Positions 32,583 to 37,768 of a DNA stretch of 37,768 nucleotides are shown here, in pieces. The notes under the pieces are model-generated. The model was not told the origin of the DNA. It worked only from the letters and a program-made list of their open reading frames with translations, and ran no database searches. Position 1 is the first letter of the stretch. Each line of letters starts with the position of its first letter. The position numbers and the translations under genes were made by a program. Source of the stretch: an uncultured Oscillospiraceae bacterium (lineage in GTDB: Bacteria > Bacillota > Clostridia > Oscillospirales > Oscillospiraceae); NCBI GenBank assembly GCA_900756575.1, contig CAAEKQ010000029.1:1-37768 (forward strand), given 5' to 3'.

Positions 32583-34387
32583 GCCGCCCGCTGACCGTCC
32601 TGCTGGCGGGAAATCCCAACGTGGGAAAGTCCACGGTGTTCAATACCCTGACGGGAATGCACCAGCACACGGGCAACTGGACCGGGAAAACCGTGGCCCT
32701 GGCCCGGGGCAGCTACAGCTATCAGGGGCGGGAGTATGAGCTGACGGATTTGCCGGGCACCTATTCCCTGGACGCTCAATCTCAGGAGGAGCAGGTGGCC
32801 CGGGATGCGCTGCTCCAGGGGGAATTTGACTGCCTGGTGGTGGTATGCGACGCTACCTGTTTGGAGCGGAACCTGATCCTCACCTATCAGATTCTCCGGC
32901 ACATCCGAAAAGTGGTGGTGCTGGTGAACCTGATGGATGAGGCAGAACGGCGGGGCATCGAAGTGGACTGTGAAGCCCTGGAACGCTGCCTGGGCGTGCC
33001 GGTGGTGGCAGGCTCGGCAGGGCGGGGAATCGGCATGGACGCCCTCCGGGAGCAGGTGCGGATGGTGGCGGAGGACTATTGCCGTCCAAGACCGATCTTT
33101 GTCCCCGAAAGCCGCCAGGACAGAACGAGATTGGCCCAGGAGACCGCGGGAAAGGTTGTCTCCGGCACGGATCGGGGCCGGGATTGGCAGTTGATGTGGG
33201 ATCGGATCCTCACCGGTAGGAAGACCGGAATTCCGCTGATGATTTTGCTGCTGTTTTTGATCCTGTGGCTGACGGTGGCCGGGGCGAATGTTCCGTCGAC
33301 GTGGCTCTGGAAGGGCATTTTATGGCTATACCGTCACGGACAGATATGGATGGAGGAAATCCGGGCGCCCTGGTGGCTCCAAGGGGCGATTTTGGACGGC
33401 GTTGTGCTCACCGCCGGACGGGTGATTGCTGTGATGCTGCCACCTATGGCAATTTTCTTCCCGCTGTTTACGCTGCTGGAGGACTTGGGATACTTGCCCC
33501 GGGTGGCCTATGATCTGGATCACGGCATGTCCGTCTGCGGGAGCTGCGGCAAAATGGGCCTGACCATGTGCATGGGGCTGGGCTGCAATGCGGTGGGGGT
33601 GACCGGCTGCCGGATCATCGAATCGCCCCGGGAGAAGCTCATGGCGGTGCTCACCAACAGCATGATTCCCTGCAACGGAAAATTCGGCGGACTTCTGCTG
33701 CTCCTGACGGCGTTCCTGATCCCCAGAGAGGGGAACAGCGCATGGGTGGCGTTAGGGCTGACGGGATTTATGGTGCTGGGGGCGGCGGTATCCATGGGCT
33801 GCTGCTTCCTGCTGAGCAAAACCCTGCTCCGGGGGATGCCCTCGGGATTTGTGCTGGAATTGCCGCCGTTTCGGAAGCCCAAGGTGGGGCAGGTGGTGGT
33901 TCGCTCGATTTTGGATCGGACGCTGCTGGTGCTGCGAAGGGCGGCGGTGGTGGCGGTTCCTGCGGGATTGGCACTGTGGATTTTCCGGCAGATTACGGTG
34001 GGCGGAATTCCGCTGCTTAGTCTGGCGGCGGGATGGCTGGAGCCGGTGGGAAGCTGGCTTGGGATTGGCGGCACAGTGCTGCTGGCCTTTGTATTGGGCT
34101 TTCCGGCCAATGAGATCATTCTTCCGGTGGCGCTGATGATTGCGGGAGGCAGCATGGAGACGGATTCCGCCACATTGACAAACGGTCTAAACGCTCTGGG
34201 CTTTGACTGGCATCGAGCGTTGTGTACGGCGATTTTCCTGCTGTTCCACTGGCCCTGCGCCACCACCTGCCTGACCATTCATAAGGAGACCGGCAGCCTG
34301 AAATGGACGCTGTGGGCCATACTGCTGCCCACTGCGGCGGGGATCCTCCTATGTCGAATTACACATCTAATCTTGCTGTCAATATAG
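32579..34387 (+). CDS. feoB: FeoB, ferrous iron transporter
   Basis: A 602-residue membrane protein for Fe2+ import. The N-terminal G domain has GNPNVGKST (11-19), DLPGTYSL and NLMD; a helical GDI-like region follows. The membrane part begins near residue 225 and includes GYLPRVAYDLDHGM, CGSCGKMGLTMCMGLGCNAVGV and SMIPCNGKFGG, which are Gate-type motifs. It is shorter than the usual 650-770 residues; a short Clostridial form is likely. Coupled to feoA by a 4-nt overlap. Confidence 0.95.
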   Translation: MSRPLTVLLAGNPNVGKSTVFNTLTGMHQHTGNWTGKTVALARGSYSYQGREYELTDLPGTYSLDAQSQEEQVARDALLQGEFDCLVVVCDATCLERNLILTYQILRHIRKVVVLVNLMDEAERRGIEVDCEALERCLGVPVVAGSAGRGIGMDALREQVRMVAEDYCRPRPIFVPESRQDRTRLAQETAGKVVSGTDRGRDWQLMWDRILTGRKTGIPLMILLLFLILWLTVAGANVPSTWLWKGILWLYRHGQIWMEEIRAPWWLQGAILDGVVLTAGRVIAVMLPPMAIFFPLFTLLEDLGYLPRVAYDLDHGMSVCGSCGKMGLTMCMGLGCNAVGVTGCRIIESPREKLMAVLTNSMIPCNGKFGGLLLLLTAFLIPREGNSAWVALGLTGFMVLGAAVSMGCCFLLSKTLLRGMPSGFVLELPPFRKPKVGQVVVRSILDRTLLVLRRAAVVAVPAGLALWIFRQITVGGIPLLSLAAGWLEPVGSWLGIGGTVLLAFVLGFPANEIILPVALMIAGGSMETDSATLTNGLNALGFDWHRALCTAIFLLFHWPCATTCLTIHKETGSLKWTLWAILLPTAAGILLCRITHLILLSI

Positions 34388-34427
34388 CGTAATGTAATAA
34401 TGAAAATGATATTTTGCGGTTATCATA

Positions 34428-34456
34428 TTGACTTTTACGGGTTAGGGGCGTATACT
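34428..34456 (+). promoter_or_regulatory. Promoter of the hemolysin III-type gene
   Basis: TTGACT at 34428-34433, 17 bp, TATACT at 34451-34456. Confidence 0.75.
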
Positions 34457-34488
34457 GAAAGCAGTAATCCGGATGGGAGGTTCCAATC

Positions 34489-35172
34489 ATGAAAGAAAAG
34501 TTCAGTGAAAAAGGCAGAAATTCCTATGACGGTTTGCGCCCCTATTCCGCACTGACCCATGCGGTTGGCATTCTGTTTGCCCTTGCTGCGCTGGCAATTC
34601 TGCTGCATATGACCATATCCATGGGCTCGGGTGCGGTGACCGTTACGGCGGTTTCCGTCTATGCCGTGAGTATGCTGTGTTTATATACGGCAAGCACCGT
34701 TTATCATAGCCTCAACACCGGGGTGCAGGGGCGGCTGTTTCTCCGCAAGCTGGATCATGTGATGATCTATTTTCTGATTGCCGGAACCTACACCCCTATC
34801 TGCACCATCTCCCTGGGCGGTATGCTGTCCGGCCGGGTGATGCTGGCGGTGATCTGGACCATGGCGCTGCTGGGCACCGGCTTTACGCTGTTCTGGATCA
34901 AAATGCCCCGGGCCCTGACCTCCATCATCTATCTGGTCATGGGCTGGACGGCTATTTTCGCCATCTATCCCCTCCATGCGGTGATGAATTCCGTGAGCTT
35001 TGCCATGCTGCTGGCGGGCGGTATTCTCTACTCCATCGGCGGCGTGCTCTATGCCCTGAAATGGCCGGGGCGGAATAATAAGTATTTCGGCTGCCACGAG
35101 ATTTTCCATGTGTTTATTGTTCTTGGAAGTGTGTGCCACTTTGTGATGATTTATCACATTCTTGGAACTTGA
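34489..35172 (+). CDS. Hemolysin III family (PAQR-like) membrane protein
   Basis: A 227-residue protein with seven transmembrane helices. Family marks are YSALTHAVGILFAL, the first metal ligand in STVYHSL, LDHVMIYFLIAGTYTPI, and the last helix H-E-I-F-H-V-F-I-V-L-G-S-V-C-H-F with further His ligands. The fold resembles PAQR receptors with a Zn-dependent hydrolase-like site; the bacterial role is uncertain and the hemolysin name is historical. GGGAGG lies 8 nt before the ATG. Monocistronic. Confidence 0.93.
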   Translation: MKEKFSEKGRNSYDGLRPYSALTHAVGILFALAALAILLHMTISMGSGAVTVTAVSVYAVSMLCLYTASTVYHSLNTGVQGRLFLRKLDHVMIYFLIAGTYTPICTISLGGMLSGRVMLAVIWTMALLGTGFTLFWIKMPRALTSIIYLVMGWTAIFAIYPLHAVMNSVSFAMLLAGGILYSIGGVLYALKWPGRNNKYFGCHEIFHVFIVLGSVCHFVMIYHILGT

Positions 35173-35187
35173 GCGGTATAAAAGAAG

Positions 35188-35227
35188 CTGCTGCGGCGTA
35201 TCTTGATGATGCGCCGCAGCAGTTTTT
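35188..35227. terminator. Terminator after the hemolysin III-type gene
   Basis: CTGCTGCGGCG (35188-35198) pairs perfectly with CGCCGCAGCAG (35212-35222), followed by TTTTT. The converging kinase-like gene ends just beyond. Confidence 0.88.
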
Positions 35228-35236
35228 GTGTTTGTA

Positions 35237-36340
35237 TTAGCCGTCCAAATCTTCAAAATCGTAGATCCTGCTGGGGAGCACATCCGCCAGCTCCACCAGC
35301 GCCGGAGAAAACCCGCTGAAGGGAGTGGGATGGTGTACCGGAGAACGCAAAGGCTCCTCGGAATAGCTGTGGGTGCAGGGGAGCGCCAAATAGACCGTAG
35401 TTCCATGACCCGGCTGAGATTCGAGAATCACGGAGCCCCCGTGCTGCTGTAAAATCGCCCGAGTCAGAGGAAGACCAAGGCCAATGCCCCAGCGATGATC
35501 GGGGAGATCCCGTGGGCTTTCCTGCCGGGAGAATACCATGCCCATTTGATCGGAGGCAATGCCGCAGCCGTCGTCCCGGACAATGAGACACACCCGCTTG
35601 GGGGATGTTTTTTTCAACTGGAGGATGATGTGCCCGCCCGGTTCCGTGAATTTCATGGCGTTGGATACCAGGTTGAGCAGTGCCTGCCCCAATGCCTCGG
35701 CGTCAAAGCAGCACAGAATATCCTGGGGCGGCAGAATCAGCTCCAGATTTCGGTTGGCTGCCTCTACCAGCGGTGTCAGCAGCTGGGCCTGCGCCTGAAG
35801 CCAAAGGCTGAGATGATCCCGCTTGGGGATAATCCGCATTCGGCTGGGATCGGCACAGAGCCGCAGATGGGTTCCCGCACGGAATACGGCATAGATCCCC
35901 TGAAGCAGCTGGGACGAGACGGCCTGAAGGTCGGAATCCTCCTGCACCGGAAGCTGCCGCAGCAGTTCAGGGGCCGCCGCCATCACACCGCTGAGGGGAG
36001 ACAGAATCCCCTGGGCAACGGAGGCCATGACTCGACGGGACGGGGGAACGGTTTCCAGCACCTCCAGCAGTCGATGCCCCTTCCAGAGCGTTACCCGGAG
36101 ATCCCGCTCCACGCCCAAAATGGTTCCGGAGAACAGACGGCTGCCGCTGCCGTCGTAGTGAAATGCAGGATGGGCATCCTCCGACAGAATATCCAAGACG
36201 GAAGCGCCCAAATCCAGCCTGGGATAGCACCGCCGGGCCGCCTGATTGAGGCTTAACAGGGTATCGCCCTCAAACAGCAGCAGCGGCGAAGCACAGGCAT
36301 CGAGCAATGGCTGAAGATCGTCAAGGGTAAAAGAGATCAT
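35237..36340 (-). CDS. Soluble histidine-kinase-like sensor lacking the phosphoacceptor His
   Basis: A 367-residue protein with no transmembrane helix. Residues 8-90 look PAS-like (ASPLLLFEGDTLLSLNQAARR). The region that should hold the H box reads ASVAQGILSPLSG (106-118), so Gln110 stands where kinases have His. The ATP-binding domain is well kept: NLVSNAMKF (223-231), DDGCGI (256-261) and GIGLGL (285-290). A 45-residue Pro/Ser-rich tail follows. It may phosphorylate through another residue, act only as an ATP-binding sensor, or pair with another kinase. AGGAGGG lies 8 nt before the ATG. No response regulator gene is adjacent. Confidence 0.82.
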   Translation of the reverse strand: MISFTLDDLQPLLDACASPLLLFEGDTLLSLNQAARRCYPRLDLGASVLDILSEDAHPAFHYDGSGSRLFSGTILGVERDLRVTLWKGHRLLEVLETVPPSRRVMASVAQGILSPLSGVMAAAPELLRQLPVQEDSDLQAVSSQLLQGIYAVFRAGTHLRLCADPSRMRIIPKRDHLSLWLQAQAQLLTPLVEAANRNLELILPPQDILCCFDAEALGQALLNLVSNAMKFTEPGGHIILQLKKTSPKRVCLIVRDDGCGIASDQMGMVFSRQESPRDLPDHRWGIGLGLPLTRAILQQHGGSVILESQPGHGTTVYLALPCTHSYSEEPLRSPVHHPTPFSGFSPALVELADVLPSRIYDFEDLDG

Positions 36341-36536
36341 GAAATTTCCCTCCTAACCTACCGGTGTTAGCCTATCCATTTTTACTTGGAACAAGCTGTG
36401 TAATATCTGGGAAAATACGCTGTTCTTTACAACGCTATGATACCTGATAAAATGACGAAAAGCAACGACAGAAATCGACTTTTTACGTCATGCTCCACAT
36501 TTTTTTCGGGATTCCCGGGAAAAAAGTCAGAAGGGC

Positions 36537-36565
36537 TTTACGTTTCCGGGATGATGGTATATAAT
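36537..36565 (+). promoter_or_regulatory. Promoter of gap
   Basis: TTTACG at 36537-36542, 17 bp, TATAAT at 36560-36565. The rest of the 302-bp spacer before gap is AT-rich and shows no gene and no clear Rex site. Confidence 0.65.
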
Positions 36566-36642
36566 TAAAAAGACGGGCCGCGCCCTGGCAGGCATTGGCT
36601 CGCTGGCACAATGGAATAATGCAATAAAGGAGATATCTGGCA

Positions 36643-37668
36643 ATGAGTGTAAAAGTGGGTATCAACGGCTTCGGCAGAATCGGACGTCTGGCCGTCCGCG
36701 AAGCTGCGTTCCGTGACGACATTGAAATTGTCGCCATCAACAACACCGTCACCCCCGACTACATGGTTTACAAGCTCAAGTATGACTCTGTCCATGGAAT
36801 TTTCCCTGGGGAGCTGAGCTTCGACGACAATGCAATCTATGTATGCGGCAAGCGGATCGTTACATTCCGGGAAAAAGAGCCTCAGGATATTGACTGGGCA
36901 AGCACCGGCGCCGAGTACATCATCGAGTCCACCGGTAAGTTTACCACGGCGGAAAAGTGCATGGGCCACTTCAACAGCCCCTCGGTTAAGCGGGTTATCA
37001 TCTCCGCTCCGGCCAAGGATGACAGCCCCATGTTCGTCATGGGTGTCAATAATCAGGAATATGATCCTGCCACGATGAAGGTCATCTCCAACGCCTCCTG
37101 CACCACCAACTGCCTGGCGCCGCTGGCAAAGGTATTAAACGACAACTTTGGCATCCGCATGGGTCTGATGACCACCATTCATTCCACCACCGCTTCCCAG
37201 AAGACCGTTGACGGCACTTCCCGGAAGGATTGGCGCGGCGGTCGTGCGGCAGAGGGCAACATCATCCCCTCCTCCACCGGCGCAGCCAAGGCAGTGGGCC
37301 GCGTGATCCCCGCGCTCAACGGGAAGCTCACCGGCATGAGCTTCCGGGTTCCAACTCTGGACGTATCCGTGGTGGATCTGACCATTGAGCTGGAGCAGCA
37401 CACCAGCTATCAGGCGATTTGCAAAACCATCAAGGAAGCCTCCGAGACCTATATGAAGGGCATTCTGGGCTACACCGAGGATGATGTGGTTTCCACTGAC
37501 TTTGTGGGCGATAAGCGCACCTGCATCTTTGATTCCAAGGCCGGCATTGAGCTGGCGGACAACTTCCTCAAGCTGGTTGCCTGGTACGATAATGAGGCAG
37601 GCTACACCAGCAAGACCCTGGATCTGGTGTCCTATGTCCATCAGCGGGATGTAGAAGCCGGAGTTTAA
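36643..37668 (+). CDS. gap: Glyceraldehyde-3-phosphate dehydrogenase, type I
   Basis: A 341-residue glycolytic enzyme that oxidises glyceraldehyde 3-phosphate with phosphate and NAD(P)+. The NAD domain starts VKVGINGFGRIGRLAVRE, and the catalytic Cys153 is in SNASCTTNCLAP, with the partner His in MTTIHSTTASQ. The C-terminal WYDNEAGYTSKTLDLV is typical. Residues 32-35 read I-N-N-T, where NAD-specific enzymes have N-D; the missing Asp may widen cofactor use. AAAGGAG precedes the ATG. Monocistronic with a strong promoter and terminator. Confidence 0.97.
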   Translation: MSVKVGINGFGRIGRLAVREAAFRDDIEIVAINNTVTPDYMVYKLKYDSVHGIFPGELSFDDNAIYVCGKRIVTFREKEPQDIDWASTGAEYIIESTGKFTTAEKCMGHFNSPSVKRVIISAPAKDDSPMFVMGVNNQEYDPATMKVISNASCTTNCLAPLAKVLNDNFGIRMGLMTTIHSTTASQKTVDGTSRKDWRGGRAAEGNIIPSSTGAAKAVGRVIPALNGKLTGMSFRVPTLDVSVVDLTIELEQHTSYQAICKTIKEASETYMKGILGYTEDDVVSTDFVGDKRTCIFDSKAGIELADNFLKLVAWYDNEAGYTSKTLDLVSYVHQRDVEAGV

Positions 37669-37696
37669 GTTTTAACCGATCCATACATAAGCAAAT

Positions 37697-37737
37697 GGGC
37701 ACGCTGCGATTTGGTTCGCAACGTGCCCATATTTTTA
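37697..37737. terminator. Bidirectional terminator after gap
   Basis: GGGCACG-c-TGCGA (37697-37709) pairs with TCGCA-a-CGTGCCC (about 37716-37728), then ATATTTTTATT. The stem again contains the GCACGCTGC sequence seen at two other hairpins. Confidence 0.82.
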
Positions 37738-37768
37738 TTATCTTCGTCCGGCGCCGCCGCCTCCGGTA
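37738..37768 (-). CDS. Probable C-terminal end of a leftward gene (partial)
   Basis: Read leftward from the window edge, one frame gives T-G-G-G-G-A-G-R-R and a TAA at 37740-37738, right before the shared terminator. A Gly-rich basic tail would suit a real protein end, but only nine codons are visible, so the family cannot be told. Confidence 0.4.
   Translation of the reverse strand, partial: TGGGGAGRR

Overview
The window looks like a chromosomal segment of a GC-rich, spore-forming gut Clostridium relative, most likely Oscillospiraceae-type. That placement is inference. It rests on consensus sigma-A promoters, strong AGGAGG ribosome sites with several GTG and TTG starts, Rex, a PdaA-like deacetylase, YtvI, a type-2 PyrF and a two-subunit PyrK/PyrD enzyme. 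Genes are packed in short operons on both strands, separated by clear intrinsic terminators. No phage, insertion sequence with transposase, CRISPR array or rRNA is visible.

Layout. 0.36-8.7 kb: a divergent DegV-like protein, MobB, a MocR regulator, a CDF metal exporter, a PdaA-like deacetylase, Rex, a Gly/Cys-rich microprotein, a YitT membrane protein and a membrane-anchored MerR regulator. 9.0-17.0 kb: pyrimidine genes pyrF-pyrK-pyrD followed by a phosphatase-acetyltransferase fusion, an AT-richer DUF4236 gene, then a leftward operon of pyrC and two small conserved genes. 17.1-20.4 kb: tRNA-Arg(ACG), a long odd spacer, a MATE transporter and YtvI. 20.5-25.4 kb: ACT protein-hom-lysC (aspartate-family amino acids), a MarR regulator, and rpsF-ssb-rpsR with its S6:S18-type leader. 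25.7-37.7 kb: a CoA-transferase, a LysR regulator, two tandem solute-binding lipoproteins, feoAB, hemolysin III, a kinase-like sensor without the phosphoacceptor histidine, and GAPDH.

The most interesting unexplained structure is a dispersed, palindromic element of about 160 bp with no coding capacity. It has full copies at 8799-8957, 17560-17718 (inverted), 25541-25700 (with an extra 71-bp left half at 25470-25540) and 30088-30247, plus a possible solo end at 5271-5286. Its ends are inverted repeats, an inner hairpin surrounds a near-invariant core, and paired bases change together between copies. Two copies end one or two bases before the -35 box of the next gene. This suggests a MITE-like element that is also a selected DNA or RNA structure.

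Other points worth following: a MerR-type regulator carrying an outside beta-propeller, paralogous binding proteins that share a promoter and a covarying leader hairpin, a MocR with Arg at the PLP-lysine position, a GAPDH with Asn at the NAD-selecting Asp position, and several small genes (48 and 57 residues) that length cutoffs would miss.
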